Positions 54,775 through 64,000 of a stretch of DNA of 64,000 nt are shown here, piece after piece. The stretch is from [Flavobacterium] thermophilum. Lineage in GTDB: Bacteria > Bacillota > Bacilli > Bacillales > Anoxybacillaceae. The notes below the pieces were generated by a model. The model saw nothing but the letters and a program-made list of their open reading frames with translations. It was not told where the DNA came from and made no database searches. Position 1 is the stretch's first letter. Each line of letters starts with the position of its first letter. Both the position numbers and the translations under genes were made by a program. The stretch spans positions 1,178,001 to 1,242,000 of the forward strand of contig UGGS01000001.1 in the NCBI GenBank assembly GCA_900450595.1. The letters run 5' to 3'.

Positions 54775-55647
54775 ATGGTTTTCGGCTTAAAGATCAAAAA
54801 CAGTTTGTTTATTTTGCTCGGCGCTGCCATTTTTGCCTTTGGGCTCGTCCATTTCAACATGCAAAACAACTTGGCGGAAGGCGGCTTCACCGGCATTACG
54901 CTTCTTCTTTATTTTTTGTTTGGTTTTGATCCGGCCATCACCAACCTGGCGCTCAATATTCCGCTCTTTTTAATCGGTTGGAGGTTGCTCGGCCGCCAGA
55001 CGTTTCTTTATACTGTCATCGGCACGGTCGCGGTTTCCATTTTTTTATCGATCTTCCAACGCTACATGATCCATATGCCGCTCCGTCACGACATGACGCT
55101 GGCAGCGCTGTTTGCCGGCGTGTTTATCGGCGTCGGCCTCGGCATTATTTTCCGCTACGGCGGCACAACCGGCGGCGTCGACATTATCGCCCGCCTCGTC
55201 CATAAATACAAAGGCATCAGCATGGGCAAAACGATGTTTGCCTTTGATGCCGCCGTCATCACGTTGTCGCTTCTTCTTTACCTGTCATACCGCGAGGCGA
55301 TGTATACGTTGGTCGCCGTCTTTATCGCCGCCCGGGTCATCGACTTTATGCAGGAAGGCGGCTATGCGGCAAAAGGGGCGACCATCATCTCAGAAAAAAG
55401 CGAAGAGATCGCCAACCGGATCTTGACAGAGATGGAGCGCGGCGTCACTGTGCTCAAAGGGCGCGGCTCGTATACGAAACGCGACCGTGACGTGCTGTAT
55501 TGCGTCGTGGCCAAAAACGAATTGCCCCGCCTCAAAAGCGTCATTATGTCCGTCGATCCGCACGCCTTTGTCGCGGTCACCGATGTGCACGACGTGCTCG
55601 GCGAAGGGTTTACGCTCGATGAGCACAAGCGGCCGCTGGAGCAATAA
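54775..55647 (+). CDS. ypjC: YitT/DUF2179-family membrane protein (YpjC-like)
   Basis: The start at 54775 follows GGAGGGACGAT; 290 residues. Five or so membrane helices cover residues 8-200 (SLFILLGAAIFAFGLVHF, LALNIPLFLIGWRLLG, TLAALFAGVFIGVGLGIIF), with the YitT signature FRYGGTTGGVDIIARL. The C-terminal cytoplasmic DUF2179 domain (RGVTVLKGRGSYTKRDRDVL) is complete. Position beside ypjD and ypjB matches B. subtilis ypjC. Transport or sensing role is unproven. Confidence 0.9.
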   Translation: MVFGLKIKNSLFILLGAAIFAFGLVHFNMQNNLAEGGFTGITLLLYFLFGFDPAITNLALNIPLFLIGWRLLGRQTFLYTVIGTVAVSIFLSIFQRYMIHMPLRHDMTLAALFAGVFIGVGLGIIFRYGGTTGGVDIIARLVHKYKGISMGKTMFAFDAAVITLSLLLYLSYREAMYTLVAVFIAARVIDFMQEGGYAAKGATIISEKSEEIANRILTEMERGVTVLKGRGSYTKRDRDVLYCVVAKNELPRLKSVIMSVDPHAFVAVTDVHDVLGEGFTLDEHKRPLEQ

Positions 55648-55720
55648 GGACTGAGTCCCTGTCCTCAACATCTCGGGGCATGCCCGGCTTGCCAGGTGCC
55701 GCGCAGCCGTCAAAAGAAAA

Positions 55721-55748
55721 AAAGAGGGGGAAACCATTCCCCCTCTTG
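55721..55748. terminator. Bidirectional terminator between ypjC and ypjB
   Basis: AAGAGGGGGAA and TTCCCCCTCTT pair around ACCA, with A and U flanks. Confidence 0.8.
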
Positions 55749-55763
55749 AAAGCAAGCCGGCTC

Positions 55764-56555
55764 CTATTCTTCCGGCTGCCGCGCCCGCTTCGCCTCTTTT
55801 TCTCCTCTGTACTTCCGCCAGCCGACATACGTCAACGTTAAGACGATCATTCCACCGGTCGAAATCATGACCCAAATGAGCGACGGGTCGGCTTCGTCCT
55901 TTTTCACCCCGTCAAACAACGCTTCTATATTGCGGCGCGCGGCAGCAAGCTGCTCGCGCTGCTCGCTTTGGCCAAGCCGCCAAAACGAAGCGCCTTGCAG
56001 CACTTTGAGGTCATGGTCGACCTTTTTCGCTTCTTCCGGAGGCACATCGATTTTCACGCTCGGCTCAATCAAGGCATAGCGATCCATAAACCGGCGAAGG
56101 GCAGCCGCATACGCCTTCCTCTCTCCGCGCTCCGCCGCCTGTTCCATCACGGCAAACGCCTCCATGACGGCGGGTTCCATCTCGGACCAGAGCGGTTGAT
56201 AGGTGGAGTGAACAGCATCGACGACAAGGCGGAACTGTGTAAGAGCAGCGACCTTGTCCTCGTCTGGAATCGGCGCTGTCATGGCTTTGACGGCATGTTC
56301 GTGCGTGACAGTCACCGCCCGCAGCTCATCGGCCGTTTTCAACCGTTTTTTCGCCTCAAGGGCAAAAAATCGTTCAGAAAAATAGAGGAGCACCTCTTTT
56401 GCTTCGGCAAAACGCTCGTTTTTCCCTAATTGCAGCGCCTCGTCGGAAATATCGTCCAGCTGCTCCCAACCGCTTGGTCGTCCGGCCGCGCCAACGAGCG
56501 CTGGCCATAAAAAGATAAACGATAACAACATGGCCAGCCCGATTCGTTTCATCAT
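55764..56555 (-). CDS. ypjB: Sporulation protein YpjB
   Basis: The start at 56555 follows GAGGGAGGGACG; 263 residues. It has a signal peptide (MKRIGLAMLLSFIFLWPALV, cleavage near GAAG), a large helical extracytoplasmic domain, and one C-terminal membrane helix (LIWVMISTGGMIVLTLTYVG) followed by a basic tail. This matches YpjB. The family name records a sporulation phenotype; the mechanism is unknown. It follows ypjA. Confidence 0.85.
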   Translation of the reverse strand: MMKRIGLAMLLSFIFLWPALVGAAGRPSGWEQLDDISDEALQLGKNERFAEAKEVLLYFSERFFALEAKKRLKTADELRAVTVTHEHAVKAMTAPIPDEDKVAALTQFRLVVDAVHSTYQPLWSEMEPAVMEAFAVMEQAAERGERKAYAAALRRFMDRYALIEPSVKIDVPPEEAKKVDHDLKVLQGASFWRLGQSEQREQLAAARRNIEALFDGVKKDEADPSLIWVMISTGGMIVLTLTYVGWRKYRGEKEAKRARQPEE

Positions 56556-56660
56556 CGTCCCTCCCTCATTCATTACTACAATGTATGAAGGAGTGGACAA
56601 GAGTAGACCAGGCAACTGCCAGAAAGCTACCGCCCAACGTTCCCCCTTGTGTTCAACGCT

Positions 56661-57287
56661 CTACTCTGATGCCTGCCGGGAAGACAGGCCGCTGCCCGGC
56701 AGAAGCGGCTGGCGCCGGAGGCGGACACCAAGCTGATACGCAACGGCAATCGATGCGATGCTCAACCAAAACGTAAAATAGCCGATTTCGCCGGCGTAGT
56801 CAGCCAGCACACTATAGCGCGGCATCATGCCAAAGACGTAGTCGATGACATCGTTATGCAGCGTCCACACGGCCGCCAGCATAAGGTGAAGGAAGCGAAA
56901 TCGATAAAACCGGGCATACAGCATTCCTTCGACCGCCATCGCCCCGTGCGAAACGATGAGCATCCAGCCGGTCCAATCGAGCGTGCCGGTGACGCGCCAA
57001 ACGAGCACATTCATGACGACCGCCCAAATTCCATACTTAACAAGCGTCACCAAAGCCAACGCTTCAAAAAGCGGCGCCGACCTGCCGAAAAGCCATGCCA
57101 CAAGGACGACAAGAAAAAAAAGGCTCGCCGTCGGGCTGTCGGGAACAAACGGCAAAAAGACGGGCGGCGTATCGGCAAGTTGATAACGATACCAATAATA
57201 TCCATAGATGGTGCCGGCCGCGTTGACGAACAAGAGCAGCCAAACAACCGGCCGGGAAGCCAGCAGCGCATAAATCCATGCCATCAT
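56661..57287 (-). CDS. ypjA: YpjA, DUF1405 membrane protein
   Basis: The start at 57287 follows GAGGTGCAG; 208 residues. Six hydrophobic helices are visible (VVWLLLFVNAAGTIYGYYWY, ASLFFLVVLVAWLFG, FTFWLSIASIAVAYQLGVRL), together with the DUF1405 features FLPFVPDSPTASLFF and LHNDVIDYVFG. It lies after qcrC, separated by a terminator, as in B. subtilis. Confidence 0.88.
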   Translation of the reverse strand: MMAWIYALLASRPVVWLLLFVNAAGTIYGYYWYRYQLADTPPVFLPFVPDSPTASLFFLVVLVAWLFGRSAPLFEALALVTLVKYGIWAVVMNVLVWRVTGTLDWTGWMLIVSHGAMAVEGMLYARFYRFRFLHLMLAAVWTLHNDVIDYVFGMMPRYSVLADYAGEIGYFTFWLSIASIAVAYQLGVRLRRQPLLPGSGLSSRQASE

Positions 57288-57316
57288 CTGCACCTCGCCT
57301 CGGTTTCATGTTGGCA

Positions 57317-57350
57317 CGAAAAAAGCTGACTAACGCGAGTCAGCTTTTTC
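57317..57350 (-). terminator. Terminator of the qcrABC operon
   Basis: AAAAAGCTGACT and AGTCAGCTTTTT pair around AACGCG, just after the qcrC stop. Confidence 0.88.
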
Positions 57351-57362
57351 GTGTCGAAACGA

Positions 57363-58127
57363 TTATTCCGCTTTTAGTCCGGCGATGAATTCGGACAGTT
57401 TTTTCAACTCTTCATCCGTGCCTTTAAAAATGCCAGCCGGCATGCTGCCTTTCCCTTCTCTCGCAATTTTGGCGATTTCCTCCGGCTTCAGGCCGGTGCC
57501 GATGAGCGACGGGCCAGCGCCGCCGGACAAGTTTTGTCCGTGGCACGATGTACATGTGTTCGCTTGGGCGATTTTATAGCCTTCCGCGTTCGTATCAATT
57601 TCCACTTCCGCGCGAATTTTCCCTTGCTCAGCTGCTTTTTTCCAGTCGTGTGTAACGACCGCTTCCCATGTCAAATAAACAATAGAAGCGAGCGCCAATA
57701 ACATCATGCCGGTTGCCACCGGGCGCTTCCAAGGACGGCGCTCCGGACCGCGATCCAAAAACGGCGCCAGCAGCAAAGCAGCAAACGCCAGCCCCGGCAT
57801 GACGATCGCACCGATGACCGTATACGGACCGGATGCATACGAATATTTGAGCAATTGGTATAAGAACAAGAAATACCAGTCAGGCAGCGGTATATACGTC
57901 GTGTCCGTCGGGTCGGCGATCCGCTCAAGCGGCGACGGGTGGGCGACCGTCAAGCTTAAAAAACCGACGAGAAAGACCGAACCGACAAGCCATTCCTTCA
58001 AGAGGAAGTTCGGCCAAAACACTTCCGTTTTCCCGGGGTACTCTGAATAGTCCTTCGGAATATTCGGTTTTCTTACCGCGGGAACACGGGAATCGCCGAC
58101 AAATTTCATTCCTTTTCCGCGATGCAT
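57363..58127 (-). CDS. qcrC: Menaquinol:cytochrome c reductase, cytochrome b/c subunit
   Basis: QcrC fuses subunit IV of the b-type complex to a cytochrome c domain and passes electrons to cytochrome c. The 254-residue protein has three membrane helices (VFLVGFLSLTVAH; VIGAIVMPGLAFAALLLAPF; MMLLALASIVYLTWEAVV) and a C-terminal heme c domain with NTCTSCHGQNLSGGAGP and the axial Met in GKGSMPAGIF. The split of cytochrome b into QcrB and QcrC is normal for Bacillus. Confidence 0.95.
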   Translation of the reverse strand: MHRGKGMKFVGDSRVPAVRKPNIPKDYSEYPGKTEVFWPNFLLKEWLVGSVFLVGFLSLTVAHPSPLERIADPTDTTYIPLPDWYFLFLYQLLKYSYASGPYTVIGAIVMPGLAFAALLLAPFLDRGPERRPWKRPVATGMMLLALASIVYLTWEAVVTHDWKKAAEQGKIRAEVEIDTNAEGYKIAQANTCTSCHGQNLSGGAGPSLIGTGLKPEEIAKIAREGKGSMPAGIFKGTDEELKKLSEFIAGLKAE

Positions 58128-58176
58128 TGCGTGATTCCCTCCTTTTTTCTATCGCCTCGAAACGCGGGCCGACCGA

Positions 58177-58851
58177 TCATAGCGGACCGGAAATGCCTTG
58201 TCTGCGAATCATTAAAAAGTGCGCTGCCATTAAGCCGAGCAAAGCGGCCGGCAAGAAGAAGACGTGAATGGCAAAGAAGCGCGTCAGCGTTTGCGCGCCG
58301 ACAATTTCTGGGTCCCCAGCTAACAGCGTCTTAATGGCCGGGCCAATGAGCGGCGTCGCTTCCGCGATTTGCAAACCAACTTTCGTCGCAAACAGCGCTT
58401 TCATATCCCAAGGCAATAAATAGCCGGTGAAGCCAAGACCCATCATCACCATAAAGATCAATACGCCGACGATCCAGTTCATTTCGCGCGGCTTTTTATA
58501 AGCCCCTTGGAAAAAGACGCGCAGCGTATGTAAAAACATCATGACGATGACAAGGCTTGCCCCCCAGTGGTGCATGCCGCGCACGATTTGGCCGAACGCC
58601 ACTTCGTTTTGCAAGTAATACACCGATTCCCACGCGTTTTTAATATCCGGGACGTAGTACATCGTCAAAAACATGCCTGACAAAATTTGAATGACCGTGA
58701 CAAAAAACGTCAGCCCGCCGAAACAATAGACAAAGGCGGAAAAATGATGGGCGGGGTTGACGTGCTCTGGAACTTCGTGGTCGGCGATATCCCGCCATAA
58801 AGGCGTAATATCTAAGCGTTCATCGACCCAGTCATACAGCTTGTTTAACAC
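58177..58851 (-). CDS. qcrB: Menaquinol:cytochrome c reductase, cytochrome b subunit
   Basis: QcrB is the b6-type half, with four helices that bind two b hemes. The 224-residue protein has the paired His residues in FGGLTFFVTVIQILSG, MHHWGASLVIVMMFLHTLRV and TRFFAIHVFFLPAALLGLMA-HF. The preceding VPEHVNPAHHFSAFVYCFGG is typical. It is 3 bases after qcrA. Confidence 0.95.
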   Translation of the reverse strand: MLNKLYDWVDERLDITPLWRDIADHEVPEHVNPAHHFSAFVYCFGGLTFFVTVIQILSGMFLTMYYVPDIKNAWESVYYLQNEVAFGQIVRGMHHWGASLVIVMMFLHTLRVFFQGAYKKPREMNWIVGVLIFMVMMGLGFTGYLLPWDMKALFATKVGLQIAEATPLIGPAIKTLLAGDPEIVGAQTLTRFFAIHVFFLPAALLGLMAAHFLMIRRQGISGPL

Positions 58852-58854
58852 GCA

Positions 58855-59364
58855 TTACGCCTCCCCTCGTGGTTTCGCCTTGCCTAAATACAGCTTGCCG
58901 TCTTTCACTTTGTACTCGTAACGGTCAAGCGGAGCTTGCGGCGGCGTCCCCGGAACGTTCGTGCCGTCTTTCGTATAAAGCCCGTAGTGGCACGGACAGA
59001 AGAAATGATTCGGATTGTTCTTGTCCGTATTCCAGTCAACCGTACAGCCGAGGTGTTTGCAGATCGGCGACAGGGCGATAATGTCCCCTTTTTCATCCTT
59101 GTACACCCAAGCTGATTTCGGCTCTTCCGACTCGTACCAAGCGTCTTTCACCTTCACTTTAAAGTCGAAGCGCTTCGGTTCGGTCGTGATTTCTTTGACG
59201 TCCGCCACCGCGACCATCTCTGTGCCCGCCGTCTCTCTCAAGATCGGGTCAAAGGCGAAGCGGAGCATCGGCATGAGCATCCCTGCTGCCATAAAGCCGC
59301 CGACGCCAGTCAGCGTGTAGTTTAAAAATTGACGTCTCGTTACGCGATGTTTGCTGTCGCTCAT
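58855..59364 (-). CDS. qcrA: Menaquinol:cytochrome c reductase, Rieske iron-sulfur subunit
   Basis: The start at 59364 (GAGGGGGGAAGACG upstream) gives 169 residues. A twin-arginine signal and anchor (VTRRQFLNYTLTGVGGFMAA) shows export of a folded protein. The Rieske [2Fe-2S] ligands are CKHLGCTVDW and CPCHYGLY. First gene of qcrABC. Confidence 0.96.
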   Translation of the reverse strand: MSDSKHRVTRRQFLNYTLTGVGGFMAAGMLMPMLRFAFDPILRETAGTEMVAVADVKEITTEPKRFDFKVKVKDAWYESEEPKSAWVYKDEKGDIIALSPICKHLGCTVDWNTDKNNPNHFFCPCHYGLYTKDGTNVPGTPPQAPLDRYEYKVKDGKLYLGKAKPRGEA

Positions 59365-59508
59365 CGTCTTCCCCCCTCTATGCAAAGTCAAGTCCACACC
59401 GGACGATTGTATGTATAACACATACGGAAAACTAGGACATTCTAATGATAGCTCAATTGCTGGACAAGGTCAATATCGCAGACGGCAAAACGTCGGACTT
59501 TGCCGCGT

Positions 59509-59964
59509 CTACTCTTGCGCCCAGCGACCGACGAGAAAGCGGAGCAGCTCGGCGGCCTGCTCTCTGACAAGCTTGTGCTTGTATGATTCATCCATGCTCT
59601 CGAGCGGAACGGCCGGAACGAGCCAAATGCGGCTGGCCTCCGTCTCCTCTTGCCACGCGCGATCGCACGTCACATAAAACACATGGTCCATCCCTTCCTG
59701 CCTGAGGCGGTTTGTCCAATTCGTCAGCCTTTCTAGCAACTGGCTCCGCCCTTCATCCGCAAAATAAACAAATGGCGGCAACAAAAACACGCGCCCCCTC
59801 AGCTGGCGCTCGACCTCAGCGGCGACGAGCCCGACGAGCTCTCCTCCAGAAGCGAGCCGCCTCGCGCCTTGGCCGATGGCCACCGGCAAAAGCGGAATGA
59901 GTGCCGTATCAATGTAGTCGCGCTCTTTTTCGTAGATGGCGACGTCCCCGCTTGTCCATTTCAT
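59509..59964 (-). CDS. ypiF: YpiF, DUF2487 protein
   Basis: The start at 59964 (GGGAGTAACG upstream) gives 151 residues. It begins MKWTSGDVAIYEKERDYIDT and ends RFLVGRWAQE, with VFLLPPFVYFADEG in the middle, the pattern of DUF2487/YpiF. Soluble; function unknown. It lies between ypiB and qcrA, as in B. subtilis. Confidence 0.88.
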   Translation of the reverse strand: MKWTSGDVAIYEKERDYIDTALIPLLPVAIGQGARRLASGGELVGLVAAEVERQLRGRVFLLPPFVYFADEGRSQLLERLTNWTNRLRQEGMDHVFYVTCDRAWQEETEASRIWLVPAVPLESMDESYKHKLVREQAAELLRFLVGRWAQE

Positions 59965-60024
59965 CGTTACTCCCCTTTGCCATAAAGTTCGTTCCTTATC
60001 ACCATACCATATTTTTCGGCAAAA

Positions 60025-60048
60025 GAAAAACCTTGCCGGCGGCAAGGT
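60025..60048 (-). terminator. Terminator between ypiB and ypiF
   Basis: On the minus strand ACCTTGCC-GCC-GGCAAGGT is followed by TTTTCTTTTG. It overlaps the end of ypiB. Confidence 0.75.
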
Positions 60049-60049
60049 G

Positions 60050-60625
<576 letters not shown>

Positions 60626-60639
60626 TCACCGCTTCTCCC

Positions 60640-61896
60640 CTACTCCTCGAGCTCAAGCAGCATCTCGGCCGCCTCCGTATGGCTTGGGTCGAGAGCAACA
60701 ATTTGTTGAAATATTTCTCTCGCTGCGGCCCGATTTCCTTCTTCGATGAGAAAATATCCGTACTCTTCGAGAAAATCGACGTTATGCTTAAAGAAATTAT
60801 ATGCCTCGGCGTAATGGTTTAATGCATCATCATACAGCTCCAACCGGTGTTTGGCGCGCCCTAAATCCCACTCAAACTGCGGATCATACTCGCCGTCGGC
60901 CATCGCCCGCTCGAGGAGCGACACGACGTCCTCATAGCGTTGCTCATGAAGCCAAAGCGCCGATAACACCGTCAGCGCCTCGACATAGCCATTGTCGATT
61001 TCAAGCGCCTTTTGCAATTGCTCTTCCGCTTCGGCCGGTTTGTTCAGTTTCAGCGCGAGCTTGCCGGCATACAGGCGGAGCTCTTTGTTCCATTCATCGA
61101 TGCTGATGCCTTCCCGCACCGTTTCGTAGCTTTTTTGAAGCTGTCCTTCCTGTTCATACGCTTTGGCCAAATATAAGTAAAGCGGAGCATAGTCAGGATC
61201 AAGCTCTTTTAAGGCGCCAAGCTTGTCAATGGCCGTTTGCGTATAGCCGGCCTGCAAGGCGGTGAACCCATAGGCGAACAGCGTCCGGCTGTCCGTTTTT
61301 TCGTTAAGCGCCTCCTCATAGTGCGGAAGCGCCGCCTCAAACTCCCCGATGCGGCTGAGCGACTCGGCGAGCCGTTCAGCGACCAAAACGCCGGCGATCT
61401 CCCGGTTCGTTTTCCTCACTTGTTCATAAAGCGGCACGCTTTTGGCGTACTCGCCGAGCGAAAAGTACAACTCCGCTAAGGCGAATTGCACGACTGGTTC
61501 ATCCGGCGCTTTCTCGTACGCTTGTTTTAGCTTCCGTTCGCTGACTTCGGTCAGCCCTTGCATTTCATACAGGTCCGCCGCAAGCAGGCACGCCCGGACG
61601 AATTGCGGATCGTCTTCGCTGATGTCCATCAAAATGGCGAGCGCTTCGTCTTCAGCTTCAAGCTCGGTATACACTTCCGCCAAAAACAGACGGACGTCGC
61701 CGTCGTCCGGATAGCGGCTGGCCAGTTCCTCGAGCAGCTCTTTTGCCTCCTCGAGCATCCCCCATGAGTATAGACAGTCGGCCAGCGTATATTTTTCCTC
61801 ATCACTGCCGTACTTTTTCACTTTTGGCACAAGCGCCAACGCTTCGTCAACATTTCCGTTTTCCACTAGACGAATGATTTGTTCAACACGTGTCAT
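60640..61896 (-). CDS. ypiA: YpiA, tetratricopeptide-repeat protein
   Basis: The start at 61896 (AGAGGTTTCGAAACC upstream) gives 418 residues made almost entirely of TPR units, about eleven 34-residue helical pairs (for example LADCLYSWGMLEEAKELLEE, AELYFSLGEYAKSVPLYEQ, AKAYEQEGQLQKSYETVREG). TPR proteins act as scaffolds; the partner is unknown. It lies between aroA and ypiB as in B. subtilis. Confidence 0.93.
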   Translation of the reverse strand: MTRVEQIIRLVENGNVDEALALVPKVKKYGSDEEKYTLADCLYSWGMLEEAKELLEELASRYPDDGDVRLFLAEVYTELEAEDEALAILMDISEDDPQFVRACLLAADLYEMQGLTEVSERKLKQAYEKAPDEPVVQFALAELYFSLGEYAKSVPLYEQVRKTNREIAGVLVAERLAESLSRIGEFEAALPHYEEALNEKTDSRTLFAYGFTALQAGYTQTAIDKLGALKELDPDYAPLYLYLAKAYEQEGQLQKSYETVREGISIDEWNKELRLYAGKLALKLNKPAEAEEQLQKALEIDNGYVEALTVLSALWLHEQRYEDVVSLLERAMADGEYDPQFEWDLGRAKHRLELYDDALNHYAEAYNFFKHNVDFLEEYGYFLIEEGNRAAAREIFQQIVALDPSHTEAAEMLLELEE

Positions 61897-62225
61897 GGTT
61901 TCGAAACCTCTCTTACAACGACAAGTAGGTTGCCTGACAGGGCGGCGCTTCCCGCCCTCGCTGTCCGCATTGGTATGTACCGGCACAACGGGAACATGTT
62001 TTATCATAATCGACAATCGCCGTTTCGGCAACCGAGCCGCTCGCCAACCGCGCCGCACCGGCTGTTGGGGAATGTATCCGCTTTCAAAAAGCGGCGCCAA
62101 TTATTCCTCTTATTGACAACATATGAACGGACAATGCAAAATATGACCGCCCGCCCGCTTGGGGCGGGGGCATCAACAGCCGGCGGGTTCACTCCCGCTT
62201 TCGCTCCATCCTTGGACGTTCGTTC
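61897..62225. other. Intergenic region between ypiA and aroA
   Basis: A ~330-base gap without a supported gene. It holds GGGCGG-CGCTT-CCCGCCC-type and CCCGCCCC-AAGC-GGGCGGG inverted repeats; the second (near 62150-62175) lies about 55-75 bases after aroA on the minus strand and may be its terminator. The ypiA promoter is expected here but I see no clear boxes. Confidence 0.4.
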
Positions 62226-63515
62226 TCACCCGTTTACTAAAGAGCGCAAATCAGAGAAAAACGCCGGGTACGAGACAGCGACCGCCTCCGGACGCTCAAG
62301 ACGGACCGTGCCTTTGGCGCAGCAGGCGGCGATGGCGAGCATCATGCCGATCCGGTGGTCGCCATGGCTGTCTACGACGATCCCATCGGCCGCGAGCGGC
62401 GTTTTGCCGCGGATGATCATGCCGTCATCGGTCGCTTCAATATCGGCGCCGAACTTTTTCAGCTCCGTAACAACTGTATCGATTCGGTTCGTCTCTTTTA
62501 CTTTCAATTCACTGGCGTCTTTAATGACCGTCGTCCCTTCGGCTTGCGTCGCGAGCAAGGCGATGATGGGGATTTCATCGATCAACCTTGGAATCAAGTC
62601 GCCGCCAATTTCGACGGCGCCAAGCGCCGACGTGCGGACCGTGATGTCGCCGACCGGCTCTGTGTCCTCATGGCGGACATGTTCAATTGCAATCTCAGCG
62701 CCCATTTGTGTGAGCACGTCAATAATGCCGGTCCGCGTCGGATTTAGGCCGACGTTTTTCAGCGTAATTTCGCTGTTCGGCACAATGGCCCCTGCGGCAA
62801 GGAAAAAGGCGGCCGAGGAAATGTCGCCGGGAACGTAAACGTGCGTTCCGCGCAAACGCTGCGGACCGGCGACCGAGACGGTCAAGCCATCCACTTTCAT
62901 CTCGCCGCCGAACAGCCGAACCATCCGCTCCGTATGATCGCGCGAGCGGTGCGGCTCGGTCACAGACGTCACCCCGTCGGCAAACAAGCCGGCAAGCAAA
63001 ATCGCCGATTTCACTTGAGCGCTTGCGATCGGCGAGGTGTAGCGAAGCGGACGGAGAGCACCACCGCGGATGGAAAGCGGCGTATAATTCCCGCCATCGC
63101 GCCCGTCAATGTGCGCTCCCATTTCGCGAAGCGGCTTCGTCACTCGCGCCATCGGCCGCTTGGCGATCGACTCGTCGCCGATGAGACAGGCGTGAAACGG
63201 CTGTCCGGCCAAAATGCCTAAAAGCAGGCGCGCCGTTGTGCCGGAGTTGCCGACATCAAGCACAGCACTTGGCTCACGCAGCCCGCCCGGCCCTGCTCCT
63301 TCAACCACAACATGCGTCCCGTCCCGGCGGATGTCGACGCCAAGGCGGCGGAAACAATCGATCGTGCTTAAACAATCGGCGCCGGGCAAAAAGTGATCGA
63401 TGACCGTCCGGCCGGAAGCAAGCGCCCCAAGCATGACGGCGCGGTGGGAAATCGATTTGTCGCCGGGCACTTCAAGCGTCCCCCGGAGCGATGACACGTT
63501 TGTTGGCAGCTGCAT
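62226..63515 (-). CDS. aroA: 3-phosphoshikimate 1-carboxyvinyltransferase (EPSP synthase)
   Basis: AroA joins phosphoenolpyruvate to shikimate-3-phosphate in aromatic amino acid synthesis. The start at 63515 follows GGAGGGATGTTGC; 429 residues. Signatures are [77 protein letters not shown] and [16 protein letters not shown]. The LLGILAG and SAQVKSA details place it with class II, Gram-positive enzymes. It follows tyrA. Confidence 0.96.
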   Translation of the reverse strand: MQLPTNVSSLRGTLEVPGDKSISHRAVMLGALASGRTVIDHFLPGADCLSTIDCFRRLGVDIRRDGTHVVVEGAGPGGLREPSAVLDVGNSGTTARLLLGILAGQPFHACLIGDESIAKRPMARVTKPLREMGAHIDGRDGGNYTPLSIRGGALRPLRYTSPIASAQVKSAILLAGLFADGVTSVTEPHRSRDHTERMVRLFGGEMKVDGLTVSVAGPQRLRGTHVYVPGDISSAAFFLAAGAIVPNSEITLKNVGLNPTRTGIIDVLTQMGAEIAIEHVRHEDTEPVGDITVRTSALGAVEIGGDLIPRLIDEIPIIALLATQAEGTTVIKDASELKVKETNRIDTVVTELKKFGADIEATDDGMIIRGKTPLAADGIVVDSHGDHRIGMMLAIAACCAKGTVRLERPEAVAVSYPAFFSDLRSLVNG

Positions 63516-63543
63516 GCAACATCCCTCCATTGTTTTTTCGTTG

Positions 63544-64000
63544 CTATCCTTCATATGTCGCATAGTTCGTATGCTTAGCGAGGCACGCCTTCGCCCGCGC
63601 CCGGTCGTCTTCGCTTTGGAAGCTGAGGCGGAGCACCCCGTAAATTTCTTCGCGCGTCTCAATAATGCGAATGTTAGTAATGCTGATGTTTTCCTGCGCC
63701 AAATAGCCGGTCACCTCGGAAATGACGCCCGGGTAGTCCGGCACATCGACATACAAATCGTAAAACGACGGGATCGCTCCTTTCGTCCGCGCCGGCAGCC
63801 CATCGCGAAACTGCTTGGCTTCGAGAAAGTAATGGTAAATGGCGATGCTGTTTTCTTCCTCGACAAACGAGCGCAGCCGCTCCATCTCCGCCATCCAGCG
63901 GTCAAACAGCGCGAGCATCTCGCGTTTATTATGAATGAGAATATCGCGCCACATTTCCGGATTGCTCGATGCAATGCGCGTAATATCGCGGAAGCCGCCG
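63544..64000 (-). CDS. tyrA: Prephenate dehydrogenase, 3' part (runs off the window)
   Basis: The minus-strand frame is open from the window end to the stop at 63544-63546. It begins [20 protein letters not shown], the typical helical-domain block of TyrA, and ends with an ACT domain ([20 protein letters not shown], then [20 protein letters not shown]), which gives tyrosine feedback control in Bacillus. It lies directly before aroA, as in B. subtilis. The start and NAD-binding half lie outside the window. Confidence 0.93.
   Translation of the reverse strand, partial: GGFRDITRIASSNPEMWRDILIHNKREMLALFDRWMAEMERLRSFVEEENSIAIYHYFLEAKQFRDGLPARTKGAIPSFYDLYVDVPDYPGVISEVTGYLAQENISITNIRIIETREEIYGVLRLSFQSEDDRARAKACLAKHTNYATYEG

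Noticed and set aside
57363..58851. Gene fission of cytochrome b in qcrB/qcrC as an anomaly
   Set aside because: A split b6/subunit IV arrangement with a cytochrome c domain on subunit IV is normal in Bacillus and relatives.

Overview
The window is a chromosomal segment of a Geobacillus-like thermophilic member of the Bacillaceae. Three things point there: the gene order from tyrA/aroA to recU closely follows the Bacillus subtilis ypi-qcr-dapB-bsh-panBCD-dinG-asnS-nth-ponA-recU block; the protein sequences have a Geobacillus character and the core genes are moderately GC-rich; and a bacillithiol pathway, a menaquinol:cytochrome c reductase (qcrABC) and many insertion sequences are present. 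The assignment is inferred from sequence alone, without a database search.

Positions 1-9450 are an AT-richer accessory region, probably the decayed end of an integrative element lodged beside a tRNA-Arg gene. It holds a deleted transposase, a cluster of secreted or lipid-anchored proteins of unknown role, a cell-wall amidase whose 3' end has been replaced by a truncated tnpB, an ISL3-family insertion sequence with an 8-bp target duplication, and a tyrosine recombinase that has lost its N-terminus and probably its catalytic tyrosine.

Positions 9490-15800 are an rRNA operon on the minus strand: three tandem consensus promoters, 16S, a spacer with structured tandem repeats, 23S, then tRNA-Gly(GCC), tRNA-Arg(ACG), tRNA-Gly(CCC), a tRNA fragment, tRNA-Arg(TCT) and a terminator. 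No 5S gene is seen where one is expected. Copies of Bacillaceae interspersed repeats sit in the precursor segments around both large rRNAs.

Positions 16000-29600 carry a small heat-shock protein, a Leloir galactose operon (galK-galE-galT-LacI regulator), an EcsC-family protein, an IS4/IS231-like element nested in an IS605-type element with a deleted tnpB, an alpha-galactosidase gene inactivated by a large internal deletion, and glpD/glpP with a GlpP-type leader terminator. The cell probably keeps galactose use but has lost the adjacent alpha-galactosidase.

Positions 29600-35000 hold an ArlRS/YkoGH-like two-component system and many small genes, including a second Hsp20-like protein, csgA-, yppF- and yppG-like genes, and several genes of 40-60 codons.

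Positions 35000-64000 are core genome, nearly all on the minus strand except recU-ponA and ypjC: DNA repair and replication (recU, nth, dnaD, dinG), cell wall (ponA), aminoacylation (asnS), aspartate aminotransferase, pantothenate (panBCD), biotin ligase, CCA-adding enzyme, bacillithiol (bshA, bshB1), mgsA, dapB, qcrABC, the ypi genes, aroA and the 3' part of tyrA. A 230-bp fold-back element with nested perfect stem-loops lies between aspB and asnS and is the most unusual non-coding structure in the core part.
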